This document shows positions 24,506-33,880 of a DNA stretch of 64,000 bases, one piece after another (positions within the stretch are counted from its first letter, which is position 1; the number at the start of each line of letters is the position of its first letter). The notes beneath the pieces were generated by a model. The model ran no database searches and was not told where the DNA came from. It saw nothing but the letters and a program-made list of their open reading frames with translations. The stretch spans positions 140,718 to 204,717 of the forward strand of contig DMMY01000004.1 in assembly GCA_003452935.1 (NCBI GenBank), read 5' to 3'. Position numbers and translations under genes: made by a program. This DNA comes from Elusimicrobiota bacterium (GTDB lineage: Bacteria > Elusimicrobiota > Elusimicrobia > UBA1565 > UBA9628).

Positions 24506-27500
24506 CTAGACTTCCTTTCCGGGTTGGATGGGGGACTCCACCACCTCGAACAAGTGCACCCCGCCGGCGTCGAGTTCAACATAAAGCCCTTTCTCCACGA
24601 GTTCCTTTCCGGAACGCGCGTAGGTCACGGGCCGCCCATTGACATCCTTGTTGACGAAATCTCGCAACAGATAAGTCTTGTCGACCTGCGGGACGAAGGC
24701 GCCGACAGCCGCCAACGCGGCTTTGAATCGAAACAGGGCTCCGGCGCGTCCGGTCGCAAAATTTGCCGCGGCTAGGAGCGTCTTGCGCGAGGCGGCAGAT
24801 CCAGCGCTCACGCTATAGGCAACCACCGGAGAGCCGGGACTCGCGTCCAGCACCTCCATGGTTCCCCGAGAGAATAAGTCTCGATACTCGAAGGATTTCA
24901 AGGACAATATATCCATGAATTCCCGAAGTTCCGGAGCGGGGATGTCCGGATTCATATCCTGGCCGGCCGCGACAATGCCGGGCCTTAGCAGAAGGGTCAG
25001 GAGGGCCGCAGCCTTGAAGAACCGGCCGTACTTCCGCGCGGCATCCCAGCCGACCAGGGCAAGGGACTGGACGGCCGAGGCCCCGCCATGCTGCCAAGAT
25101 CGATAAGCGCAATCCTTCAAGGCTTCCCGAATGCGGCCGGGGTCGCCGCTGACCAAGGATTCTTGAAGCCAACTTCCGTCCTCGGCTCGACCCTGACCGT
25201 TGATCGTGTAAACCGCCGACTGTCGCACGAAATCCACCCCGAGTTCAGAGGCCTTCGGCGCGATTTTATCGCGACCGCGGCCCATCCACTCCACGCCCAC
25301 TCTCAAGCCCATCGCATGGACTCTGCGCACAAAATCCTTGAGTCCCTCCTCATAGCCCGGCTCGCGGCCGAGCCTAAGCAAAAACGTGTCCGCGCGCGTC
25401 GCTTTCCGGATGCGCAGGATCTCCCTTTCGCCGAGGGAATCGAGGAAACCCTTCGTCATACTGGCCGGAACGTCAATGGCATGTATGCCCGCGACCCTGA
25501 ACCAGTTGGAGGCGTCGGCCGCCCGGAGCTCGGTCTGATACTCTTTGACCGCCGCGATCAGACGCTTGTCCAGGCGCCGGCTCTTCTGAGCCGGCCTCGC
25601 TCGGGAGCGCCTGATGCTCTCGATATCCCGACGCAAGGGCTTGGTCCAATCGAACCCGGAAAGAAGGCTGTCTAGGTAATTGAAGTAATCCTCGATTTGG
25701 CTCATATCCAGACCGTTATCCCCCTCGCCCTGGATCTCGAGTTTGCTGTAAAGGAAGCCTTCCAAGCCCGCGGCCCGGGCACGGGAAACTTCACCCGATG
25801 TCTTGCGGAAAGCAAAAGGCTGCATAGAACCGGCTGCCGGGCTTACGCCCGCGCCCAGGACCGCCCGGAGCTCCCTGACCCGCTCCACCCCGTCGCCCGA
25901 CACCGCGTTGGCCCGGACGGAACTCGCCCCCACCACGCGCCGGGTCAGTTCCGCCGCGGCCGCGATCACCTCCGGTCTGGCGACGATCGGCGTACCCACG
26001 GCCTCGGCCGCGCTGAACACCGCTTTCTGCGCGGCCTCTCCCATGGTCTCGGGCGGCAAGGACCGCAAATATCGCGTCTGCGCCGCGCCGCGCAAAGCCG
26101 GGGCTTCGCGCGCGATGACTCCGGCGTCGAGCAGTCTCGTTTCCAGAAGCTCTCGGGCCCTATCCGGGTGATCAAACACGCCGGCGCCCGCCTGCGCGGC
26201 CCGCGCGCCGGGCAGGCTGCTCAAGGTGCTCTTGACCAGGTCGACGAGATAAAAGAAATACCCGCTCGGCAGGACCGAATTTTTAGCGGCCAGAGCTTCC
26301 GCCATGCGCCGAGCCAAGGCCGAAATATTTCGCGCCGTGCGCTCCGCGGCCGGGCCGGTCCCGATCTCGACGTAAGGAGCCTGCCCCGCTGCTCCATCCT
26401 TCTCGACGCCATCCTCTCCCAAAATAGCGCGGGCAGCGGCGGCTGCCGCGTCGCTCAACAAAGGCAAGGCCGCGCCAAAATCATCGACCAAATCCGTCCA
26501 GGAGACAACCGGATCGGAATCCGAGCCCCGGCCGGAATATGCCTCCAGGCCGGAGGTACGGCCCGCCGCGGCCACCACCACGGCCAGACCGCCCTTGGCC
26601 AGAGCGGAAACCGAATCCTCCCCGGGACCCTCGTTTCCGGCCGGCAAGATGACGCCAATATCCCTCAGGATGAGCCGATTGATGAGGCGCGATAGGGGCG
26701 AGTGGGGCTCGCCCTGGCTGCCCAGGCTCACCGCGATCACCGCCGGCTTCTTGAGCGGATCATTGACCCGGGCGCTGATCGCCTCCAGGACGGCCATGAC
26801 GCGCGCCTCGGACGCCGCATGATCCGCGGTGACGCGCACCAGGGAGATATCCGCCTGCGGCGGGATCTCCGGATAATCGCCGGAAAGGTCTAGGGTCAAT
26901 CCCTCCCACGACGCGTCGCCGGAACGCCGCGACAGAGCGTATTGCGGCAGGGACAAACGCACCCCGTAGCCTTGATTTTTCAGTTCCAGGCTCAAGGCGA
27001 AGAACTTGTGGCTCGGCACGCTCAACCAGAGCGAACGCGAGGCCGGCATGGCTGCCTTGAGCTCGGCCCCATGCTTGGAAATGGTCTCGGCCCGCAGCCC
27101 GGCCTCAGATAGGGCGGCAGCCGCATCCCCGTGGAAGTCCCGGTAGGCGGAAAGCTCCCGCCCCCGAGGCAAGGTCACGATCACGTCCAAAGGCCCCAAG
27201 ACGGGATCCACGCCGGCTATGCCCGCGCCCGCCGGGTCCAGGAACGGAGTCGGCAGGTCCAAAGGCACGTTGATCGTGCGCGCCAGCAGACTGACCAAAT
27301 CCCCCAGAGCGCCGGGCATGCTCACCGCGGCGCGATTCCTCAGCACGAAATCCGTCACCACGGACTTCAACGGCTCCGAGCGCACCTGGGCCAGGATATC
27401 CTTGTGACTCAAAGCGGATGGGAAAATCTTGGCCACGGTGCGCGTCAAGGCCAGATTCTGCGGGCCGGAAGCCTCGAGAAGGTCCTGGATCACGTCGCCG

Positions 27501-30500
27501 CTGATCGCTCCGGGGTTGACCCCGACGAAATTAAAGAGCGCCGCCGCGGCCAAGTGCCGGATATTGCCGCGTTCCTGGAGATTCTTGACCAGATAGGAAA
27601 GAGCCTCGGCCTCGATCTGCGTGGCCTTGTCGCCGAGCTGGCCCAGAAGCCAAGTCGCCGTGAACCTGACCCATTTGTCTTTATGAGAAAGCTCCGAAAG
27701 GATGCGGCCCACCCCGGAACGGTCGCCATGTCGCGCCAAGGCGTAGGCCGAGTAAAGCGCCACGTCCCATTGCGCATCGGCCGAGGCTTTCTGAAGCAAT
27801 GCGTCGACCGCATGCGAGGGGTTCTCGGCCAAGGCCAGAAAAGCCATTTGCCTGACCCGGCCGTCGGAATCCTTTAAAGCGGCCTCGGCCAAGGGCATGG
27901 CGGAGTCCGGCGCCTTAAGATTGCGAAGAACCAGCGCGGCTTGGCGGCGCACCAGCCAGACCGGATCCTGCAAGGCCTTGAGCAAGTCAGGCAAGGCTTG
28001 GTCTCGCGCGGCGTTGAATTGCGCCTGCATGTCGGCCCGGACCGTCTCGTCGGCCGCTTGGCGCTCCTCCGTCGGCGCCTCTTCCTCGCCGTCAGGATCG
28101 GTCTCGAAGCGCGCTTGGGCCTCGTTCTTGACGACCTCAGCCGCCTTGTAAACCCGATCCTCCAAGTCCATGACCGCTTCGTAGCGCGCTACCCAATCCC
28201 AGGCATTAGGATCGTCGGAGGCCGGGGCGATCCGGCCGAACCAGCGCCGAACCAGGTTGGAGGCTCTATCGGAGATGACATACCCGACTAATTCAGCCAC
28301 CAGCTTGACCGCGGCCCAGGCATTAGCCAGACCCGCTCCTTGAAACCAAACCGGCAACCGCATATCGTCCGCGGTGCGCATGACGACGGCCTTGAGAACC
28401 AGAGGCAGGTGCTCCTTGACATAGGGAGTCTCCGCTCCCATCAGCCTGATGGCCAGCTTTATCAGGAGCAAAATGCCCGCCACGATAGGAGCGGCCATGG
28501 AGGTTCCGGACATGCCCATATGCTTGCCGTCCGGCAAGTCCGAAGGGCTCTTGGGCATGTCCTTGGACTTGGCCGAATACACGCCGAAAGGATAGACGTT
28601 GGCCGAACCTTCCGCGGTGGTGACGTCCCCGCCCTTGCCAGTCACGTCCGGTTTGATGCGGACCCTCTCGACGGAGTAACGCCTGTCGAGGTCCGGTCCG
28701 GCGCCGCTAAAGAAGACGATCTCCAGCACACCGTCATTCCATCGAGTGGGCCACGTGATCCCGGACGGAGCATTGCCGGTGCCGGCGGCGGCCACGGCGA
28801 CAACGTCATCGCCGACCGCGGGCTGGCTCATGGTCCGGTCAAAAGGCCCGGAATTGCCGCCGCTGGCCGCCACGAAGACATATTCGCCATTGGCGTTCTT
28901 ATGGTGCGTCAATTCCGAGAAAAACATCGCCAAATCGTCTCCCGAAGACCCCTTGCTGCCAAAACTAAGATTGAATCCGTCTCCGCCTTTCTGCATGCCG
29001 GCGGCCGCGCTGCCCTTGATCGTGCCGTCAGCCGCTCCCGGCGTCAGGCTGGAGAACACTTTATACATGATGGCGCGCCCCGCTTTGACCATGCCGGTGA
29101 AAATCGGATTATTGGAAATGAGGGCGCCGAGCACGTGCGTGCCGTGCCCCATCCGGTCCTCCGGCCCCTCATTGACCGCATCCACCACCTCCGCGCGGCC
29201 GGAAAAGTCATCATGAGTATTATCCGCGCTGGTGTCGAGCACGATCATGGTGCCGCCCACGCCCGTGATGCCCATCCGCCAGACTGGCCGGACCTGATGC
29301 AGGTCCGCGGCTTCAAAAAGTTGCGGCTCGAAATTCGTTTGCGACGATTCCACATTCATGGCTAGCCCGGAAATGAAACGACGCATGGCCCCGGCATTGC
29401 GCCGCGGCACGGTCACGTAGATCTCCTGGCTGCCCACGTCCGCGCCCAAGACCTGCTGGATTTCGACTCCCAACTCGTCGAATTTCTCCAATTGGTCGGA
29501 AAAACCCGCGGCGGCAAGGGCGGTGCGCGCGGCCTCGCGCGACTCCTCATCCTTGTCAGCCTGAGGCACGGAAACCGCGATAAAACCCTTCAAGGACCGC
29601 AGCCACAGGCCCACGCGCGCCTCGACCTTGCGCAAGACCAGGATATGGCCGCCATTCTCCAGGTCCACGCGCAGCATCCGGAACTGTCCGCCGTCCGGCG
29701 CCTCCCAAAAACGAAGAAACCTTTCCCAAACCAGCAGGCTGTCGTCATCCAGGCTAAAAGGAAGGAACGCCACCCCTTTATTGGCCATGGCCTTATAAAG
29801 GGATTCCGCGACTCCGCTGAACTTCATGCCCTTGAGTCGCGCGCCGGTGATGTCCTGCCAGAATTCGCGCACCAGTTTCTCGAACCGTATTTGAGCTTTG
29901 GCGCCCCGTTGATCGATCCGCTGGGCCATGGCCACGAGATTCTCATAACGCTGGGCATTGTCCGACCCTTCCAGGAAGGCTCCTCGTTGCGCCATCCGCC
30001 GCGTGGCCAGGACGAAAAGGCTGTCGAGCTGCCGGAGGGCCTGTTCCAACTGCTCCGCTTCCGTTGATTTTTCCTCCGGCACGATCTCGAATGACTTGCC
30101 CAGGACCACCACCTCGAACCGGCGCAGATTCCTGGAGTCATCAAGAACCTGCCGGGGGTCGCTGCTATCGACCACCTCCACCCGGGCTTTATCATTGGAG
30201 AGGGCCTGATAGACGCCGGGATTCTTAAGCTCGGCGGAATCGGCGTTCACGACGAGGACATCGTAGGGGCGGGCCAGAGCCAAGGATATCCCGGCCAAAC
30301 GCAGGATGCGCTCCAGAACCGGGATTTTAGCCTGGCGCACGGTCCCGGCGGACTTGAGCTCGGCCGCGCGGGCCATAAATTCCTGGGCCATGCGCCGCCC
30401 CAGGCCTTGAGCGCGGCCGGCGGGCGGTGCCCGGGCGTCACGGGCACGCAAGTGCTCAAGCTCATGACTCAAAACCACGCGAAAGAGCCAAGGCGTGGCC

Positions 30501-31606
30501 GCAAGCTCCGGCCTCAGATATATGGCGCCGCCCGCGACAAAGCCGAATTCCGGCCGCAAGGACTTCTTCGCGGGCCTATGGATGCGCAGCAACTCCGCCT
30601 TGCCCGCGTCGAAGCCTTCGTTCATCACGAGATCGCGCACGTAGTTCCAGAAATCAGTGTCCGTCACGGAACGGCCGCGCCACATGCCGTAAGCATAAGC
30701 GCCCATTTCAAAAACGGCTAAAGCGGCAAAAACCGAGCCAACGGCCATGGCTGTCATGGCCGCGCCGCCAGCCGCGGCTTGCAGGACGGCATGCACCAAG
30801 CTCGGGACCGCGGTCTGGGACGCGAACCCGCCGAGCAGGACTTTGGCTCCGCCCCACAGCGCGGTCGCGCCAGCCGCGATGGCGACCGGGAACACCGGAG
30901 ACTTGGCCTGTTTGCCGGCTTGGGCTTTCACGCCGCCGGCAACTCCGGGAGGGAAAAAAGCTTGCGGCGAAGAAGCCCGGCTTGAAGCCAGCGACGACCT
31001 CTCGAAAACCGGCGTCCCGTCAGCCGCCACCGCGCCTGCCGGCTCAAGGCTCTCTCCCACGCGCCGAGAGAAGTCCTGGCCGGCCGCGCCCTGTATAGCC
31101 TCCGCCCCCCCCTTGGCAAGGGGCGCTATAAGGGAAGGCGCCTGAAGGCGCTCCATGGTTTTGGCAAAGGGAGTCCGGTCCTGCTGCGCCGGATCCGCCG
31201 GCTCGGCGCTTCTGCGCCCCGGCATTTCTTGACCCGCGGCAACGGCCAGCCGCGGGATATCGCCTTTACCGACGCCCAGCCCCGGCGCCGCGAAAGCCGC
31301 AACGGACGCCGCCGGCCTGCTGACGCCGGCGTCGCGCGCAGCGGCGAATCCGGGATGGTCCGAAATCTCCGGTCTATTGATCGCGGGCAGCAGGCCCTTT
31401 TGCGGCCCGGACAGAATCCGCGCTGCCCCGCCCATGCGCCGCAAGGGCACGCCTGGAGGAACAATCGCAACGGCTCCAACTTTCGCGGCGCCGGCATGGA
31501 CCCGAACCTGGGCGATTTGAGCCGCGGCCGCTTGCCACGGCTCCAATCCAGCGCACAACCCTATTAAGGACACGCAAAGCGCGACGGAGACGATCTTTCT
31601 CACCAT
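24506..31606 (-). CDS. Exported 2366-aa mosaic protease (HExxH, subtilase, HEAT repeats, second subtilase-like, GH13-like)
   Basis: The start MVRKIVSV at 31606 has a signal peptide and lies one base after the stop of the beta-barrel gene. Reading from the N-terminus: an Ala-rich region containing QDFSRRVGE; a metallopeptidase-like segment SHELEHLRARD near residue 380; an S8 subtilase with complete triad (IVLDTSADN near 787, GHGTHVLG near 818, ASGGNSGP, GTSMAAP near 1033); HEAT-like helical repeats (about 1190-1410); a second subtilase-like core with ILPAGNEGPG near 1655 but no GTSMAAP or GHGTH; and a C-terminal region (about 2030-2366) resembling the end of GH13 enzymes (AALLTLLLRPGIVAAG, LREFMDILSLK). 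The GH13 catalytic acids are not convincingly present. It is probably secreted or surface-exposed. The subtilase call is firm; the flanking calls are tentative. Confidence 0.82.
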   Translation of the reverse strand: MVRKIVSVALCVSLIGLCAGLEPWQAAAAQIAQVRVHAGAAKVGAVAIVPPGVPLRRMGGAARILSGPQKGLLPAINRPEISDHPGFAAARDAGVSRPAASVAAFAAPGLGVGKGDIPRLAVAAGQEMPGRRSAEPADPAQQDRTPFAKTMERLQAPSLIAPLAKGGAEAIQGAAGQDFSRRVGESLEPAGAVAADGTPVFERSSLASSRASSPQAFFPPGVAGGVKAQAGKQAKSPVFPVAIAAGATALWGGAKVLLGGFASQTAVPSLVHAVLQAAAGGAAMTAMAVGSVFAALAVFEMGAYAYGMWRGRSVTDTDFWNYVRDLVMNEGFDAGKAELLRIHRPAKKSLRPEFGFVAGGAIYLRPELAATPWLFRVVLSHELEHLRARDARAPPAGRAQGLGRRMAQEFMARAAELKSAGTVRQAKIPVLERILRLAGISLALARPYDVLVVNADSAELKNPGVYQALSNDKARVEVVDSSDPRQVLDDSRNLRRFEVVVLGKSFEIVPEEKSTEAEQLEQALRQLDSLFVLATRRMAQRGAFLEGSDNAQRYENLVAMAQRIDQRGAKAQIRFEKLVREFWQDITGARLKGMKFSGVAESLYKAMANKGVAFLPFSLDDDSLLVWERFLRFWEAPDGGQFRMLRVDLENGGHILVLRKVEARVGLWLRSLKGFIAVSVPQADKDEESREAARTALAAAGFSDQLEKFDELGVEIQQVLGADVGSQEIYVTVPRRNAGAMRRFISGLAMNVESSQTNFEPQLFEAADLHQVRPVWRMGITGVGGTMIVLDTSADNTHDDFSGRAEVVDAVNEGPEDRMGHGTHVLGALISNNPIFTGMVKAGRAIMYKVFSSLTPGAADGTIKGSAAAGMQKGGDGFNLSFGSKGSSGDDLAMFFSELTHHKNANGEYVFVAASGGNSGPFDRTMSQPAVGDDVVAVAAAGTGNAPSGITWPTRWNDGVLEIVFFSGAGPDLDRRYSVERVRIKPDVTGKGGDVTTAEGSANVYPFGVYSAKSKDMPKSPSDLPDGKHMGMSGTSMAAPIVAGILLLIKLAIRLMGAETPYVKEHLPLVLKAVVMRTADDMRLPVWFQGAGLANAWAAVKLVAELVGYVISDRASNLVRRWFGRIAPASDDPNAWDWVARYEAVMDLEDRVYKAAEVVKNEAQARFETDPDGEEEAPTEERQAADETVRADMQAQFNAARDQALPDLLKALQDPVWLVRRQAALVLRNLKAPDSAMPLAEAALKDSDGRVRQMAFLALAENPSHAVDALLQKASADAQWDVALYSAYALARHGDRSGVGRILSELSHKDKWVRFTATWLLGQLGDKATQIEAEALSYLVKNLQERGNIRHLAAAALFNFVGVNPGAISGDVIQDLLEASGPQNLALTRTVAKIFPSALSHKDILAQVRSEPLKSVVTDFVLRNRAAVSMPGALGDLVSLLARTINVPLDLPTPFLDPAGAGIAGVDPVLGPLDVIVTLPRGRELSAYRDFHGDAAAALSEAGLRAETISKHGAELKAAMPASRSLWLSVPSHKFFALSLELKNQGYGVRLSLPQYALSRRSGDASWEGLTLDLSGDYPEIPPQADISLVRVTADHAASEARVMAVLEAISARVNDPLKKPAVIAVSLGSQGEPHSPLSRLINRLILRDIGVILPAGNEGPGEDSVSALAKGGLAVVVAAAGRTSGLEAYSGRGSDSDPVVSWTDLVDDFGAALPLLSDAAAAAARAILGEDGVEKDGAAGQAPYVEIGTGPAAERTARNISALARRMAEALAAKNSVLPSGYFFYLVDLVKSTLSSLPGARAAQAGAGVFDHPDRARELLETRLLDAGVIAREAPALRGAAQTRYLRSLPPETMGEAAQKAVFSAAEAVGTPIVARPEVIAAAAELTRRVVGASSVRANAVSGDGVERVRELRAVLGAGVSPAAGSMQPFAFRKTSGEVSRARAAGLEGFLYSKLEIQGEGDNGLDMSQIEDYFNYLDSLLSGFDWTKPLRRDIESIRRSRARPAQKSRRLDKRLIAAVKEYQTELRAADASNWFRVAGIHAIDVPASMTKGFLDSLGEREILRIRKATRADTFLLRLGREPGYEEGLKDFVRRVHAMGLRVGVEWMGRGRDKIAPKASELGVDFVRQSAVYTINGQGRAEDGSWLQESLVSGDPGRIREALKDCAYRSWQHGGASAVQSLALVGWDAARKYGRFFKAAALLTLLLRPGIVAAGQDMNPDIPAPELREFMDILSLKSFEYRDLFSRGTMEVLDASPGSPVVAYSVSAGSAASRKTLLAAANFATGRAGALFRFKAALAAVGAFVPQVDKTYLLRDFVNKDVNGRPVTYARSGKELVEKGLYVELDAGGVHLFEVVESPIQPGKEV

Positions 31607-31607
31607 G

Positions 31608-32747
31608 TCACTGAATGAAGAGCAGCTCCTGCTGACCCTCGAAAGACGCCGCAGCCGGCAAATACGGCCGCACCGGCGCGGCCTTCCTCTTTCCGGAATC
31701 CGCCTCCCGCCGCGGAAGGCCGTAGTCGCCGTACTCTTGAGCCGAAGCCACCCGGTCTTGCTGCGAGTCTCTCTTGGCAAAGCCGCGGAAGCCTATCTCA
31801 AACGGCAAGGCCGCCCCCAGGTGCACGATCCAAGACTCCATGGCATGGGTGCCCATGGCCTTGACCTCGCCGTTGGCGAAAAAATGCATCCACGGCCGGT
31901 CCATCTCCAGCCCCACGATCAATCGGCCTTGGTTCTGCTCGGGATGCTCGCTCGACTCGCCCGCAATCCGCGCGATCAGCGGCGTGTTAGGCCGGGCCTC
32001 AAGGCGCGCCCGCACCGAGCCCGTGGCGTAGTTGTAGCCATAACCAAAAAACGGGGTCCAGCCGCGGTACCCATGGCTCAGCACGGCGCTCAGGCCGAAA
32101 CTGGACACGTTCCAGGCCAGTTCGCCGTTGACATCGCTATCCGTGGAAAAGCCTTGGATATTGTCCACGTTAAATTTGCTGTGCATAAAGAACTTGCCGT
32201 AGACGTGGTTGAAGTTGGCTCCCAAGCCCAGCATCGGCCGGTCCGGGCCCCCGAAAAAATGCCTGCGCAAGCCGACGCCTATCGAATTGCTCTGTCCCTG
32301 CCCCGTGGCCGTCGGCGAAATATGATAGCCGGACGGCGTGGTCATGTTGGCGATGCGGATGGAGAAGTCCATGCGGCCGGGCAGTCCGGCGCGAAGATGC
32401 ATGGCGAGGTTGGGGAAGAGGACGGCCGAGGGGAACATGGCGGAGGCGTCCATATCTCTGAGCGCCGGCGTCTCGGGCTCTGGAAATTTCTTCTTATTCA
32501 AAGGCATCTTGCCGACGCCAGCGCTGATATCCGGCTGAAGACGCCGGCTGACAACCTCATGGGGGGGATCGAAAGTCGAGCCCGCGTTGAAGGCCAGGCC
32601 TTGGGCCAACTCATGGCTCAACCAACCCGTCATCCGGCCGAAATCCGACGACATGCTCGGGTTGGCGGCAGCGGTCGTCGCCCAAAAGCAGAGACCCGCC
32701 GCGCAGGCGGACCTCAACAGGACGACGGACCGAGGCGTCAGGCTCAT
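31608..32747 (-). CDS. Outer-membrane beta-barrel protein
   Basis: This 379-residue protein has a signal peptide ending near TTAAAN. The mature part is rich in alternating polar and hydrophobic strands with many Gly, Tyr, Phe and Asn residues (IGVGLRRHFFGGP, MLGLGANFNHVYG, TPFFGYGYNYATG, WIVHLGAALPFEIGF), as in barrels of about twelve strands. It has no lipobox or enzyme motif. The start codon overlaps the stop of a 52-codon ORF (ATGA), and the protease gene begins one base after its stop. This tight order suggests that the barrel anchors or exports the protease and glucan enzyme that follow. The specific family was not recognised. Confidence 0.75.
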   Translation of the reverse strand: MSLTPRSVVLLRSACAAGLCFWATTAAANPSMSSDFGRMTGWLSHELAQGLAFNAGSTFDPPHEVVSRRLQPDISAGVGKMPLNKKKFPEPETPALRDMDASAMFPSAVLFPNLAMHLRAGLPGRMDFSIRIANMTTPSGYHISPTATGQGQSNSIGVGLRRHFFGGPDRPMLGLGANFNHVYGKFFMHSKFNVDNIQGFSTDSDVNGELAWNVSSFGLSAVLSHGYRGWTPFFGYGYNYATGSVRARLEARPNTPLIARIAGESSEHPEQNQGRLIVGLEMDRPWMHFFANGEVKAMGTHAMESWIVHLGAALPFEIGFRGFAKRDSQQDRVASAQEYGDYGLPRREADSGKRKAAPVRPYLPAAASFEGQQELLFIQ

Positions 32748-32902
32748 TTACGGACGACGCGGCAACAGCCGCGTTCCGTGGTCCAAAGGTACGACTGGCT
32801 GCCCGCCTCGAACGTAAGGCTGATTCTCGCGCGCGGCGACTTCAAGACGGCCTGGGCTCGCGATCCATGTTTGCGCCGGCCCTGCATGGCGATGCGTTCC
32901 AT
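32744..32902 (-). CDS. 52-aa ORF at the head of the barrel-protease operon
   Basis: MERIAMQGRRK begins this small ORF, which ends in GCCRVVRK. It is strongly basic, with two adjacent Cys near the end and no signal peptide. It has the best Shine-Dalgarno in the window (AAGGAGG, ten bases before the ATG), and its TGA overlaps the ATG of the barrel gene (ATGA). It is therefore probably translated, either as a real small protein or as a leader whose translation opens the downstream start, which has no Shine-Dalgarno of its own. I do not recognise the product. Confidence 0.6.
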   Translation of the reverse strand: MERIAMQGRRKHGSRAQAVLKSPRARISLTFEAGSQSYLWTTERGCCRVVRK

Positions 32903-32912
32903 ATAGCTTTAT

Positions 32913-32919
32913 CCTCCTT
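32913..32919 (-). promoter_or_regulatory. Strong Shine-Dalgarno AAGGAGG before the 52-aa ORF
   Basis: AAGGAGG is ten bases before ATG 32902. It is unusual here because most first genes lack a Shine-Dalgarno, so it decides that the small ORF is the entry point for ribosomes. The 118 bases further upstream hold a possible TACCAT -10 box (32937-32932) and short GGCC-containing inverted repeats after the phosphoesterase stop. Confidence 0.65.
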
Positions 32920-33037
32920 CCATCTATGCAAATGGTAACAGAGGCGCATGCAAACGACATAGGCCGTGGGTCCCATGGAGCAAGCGTAAAATGGCCTATT
33001 CTTATTAGGCTTTATGGCCTAGTAGCCAGGCCTCAAG

Positions 33038-33787
33038 TTATTGCCCGTATGCAAGGCGCAAGGCTAGATATTCGGGCAAGCCATGACTGCGGATCTTGGC
33101 CTGGGTGACGGCCACGTCATAGGCCAGCCGAAAAACCCGGAAGGATCTCGCCTCCGAATCCCAAAGGGCGCAGGACGCGCGCTTGTCATGATCCCGCGGC
33201 TGGCCTACGGCGCCGGGGTTGAAGGCCACGGGCACGGTGCCGAATGCCGCGACCTCGCCGGTCACGCACTGGCGGTCATCGATGAAGATCGGCTCGATGC
33301 GCCCTTCCGCGGAACAATGGAAGCACAAAGGCATATGGCTATGTCCCATGAAAAGCGGCCAGACGCTCACTTTCGACATATTGACCTTGAACTGGGCGAC
33401 GCTGAGAAGATACTCGTCGGCGGGCCGGCGCGGCGTGCCGTGCACGACGGTGAACTCCCGGGTTTCAAGCCGCGCGGTCAGGCCTTCCAGGAACCTCCGC
33501 GACTCTCCGCCCAGAGCGGCGCGCGTCCAGAGCGTGGCGGCCCGGGCATAGGGATTGAACCACTCCACATCCAAGCGTCCGACGGCGGCCAAGTCATGAT
33601 TCCCGCACACGATGGAAATATTCTTGAGCCTCCGGACTTTCGCCAGGCACTCTTCCGGGTCGGGACCGTAGCCCACGACATCGCCGCAGCAGATATGGCC
33701 TTCCGTACGGGAAGCCCGGAAGAAATCAAGCACGACCTCCAGAGCCTCGAGGTTGGCGTGCACATCGGAGAATACCCCGTAGAGCAT
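33038..33787 (-). CDS. Metallophosphoesterase (YfcE/calcineurin-like)
   Basis: This 249-residue protein starts MLYGVFSDVHANLEAL. The dimetal phosphoesterase motifs are in order: SDVHAN, CGDVVGYGP, CGNHDLA, and later His motifs in FTVVHGTPR and FMGHSHMP. Proteins of this type are cytoplasmic phosphodiesterases or phosphatases of diverse substrates; the fold and length match the group that also includes bacterial diadenosine tetraphosphatase-like proteins. It stands alone between smc and the barrel-protease operon, with its own promoter (TTGGCC, 18 bases, TATGAT) ending ten bases before the start. Confidence 0.9.
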   Translation of the reverse strand: MLYGVFSDVHANLEALEVVLDFFRASRTEGHICCGDVVGYGPDPEECLAKVRRLKNISIVCGNHDLAAVGRLDVEWFNPYARAATLWTRAALGGESRRFLEGLTARLETREFTVVHGTPRRPADEYLLSVAQFKVNMSKVSVWPLFMGHSHMPLCFHCSAEGRIEPIFIDDRQCVTGEVAAFGTVPVAFNPGAVGQPRDHDKRASCALWDSEARSFRVFRLAYDVAVTQAKIRSHGLPEYLALRLAYGQ

Positions 33788-33797
33788 TTAAGGACCA

Positions 33798-33827
33798 ATC
33801 ATACCAGACCTAGGGTCGTAGGGCCAA
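33798..33827 (-). promoter_or_regulatory. Promoter of the metallophosphoesterase gene (TTGGCC-18-TATGAT)
   Basis: The -35 box TTGGCC (33827-33822) and -10 box TATGAT (33803-33798) are 18 bases apart, and the ATG follows ten bases later. The leader would be only a few bases long. Confidence 0.5.
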
Positions 33828-33880
33828 GTCCAGCGCGTCAATATGCCTATGGAATCCCAGGGTTAGAGGATATAGGCGGC

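Noticed and set aside
33001..33037. GGCC-containing inverted repeats after the metallophosphoesterase stop as a terminator
   Set aside because: The stems are only about five base pairs and no T-run follows on the minus strand.
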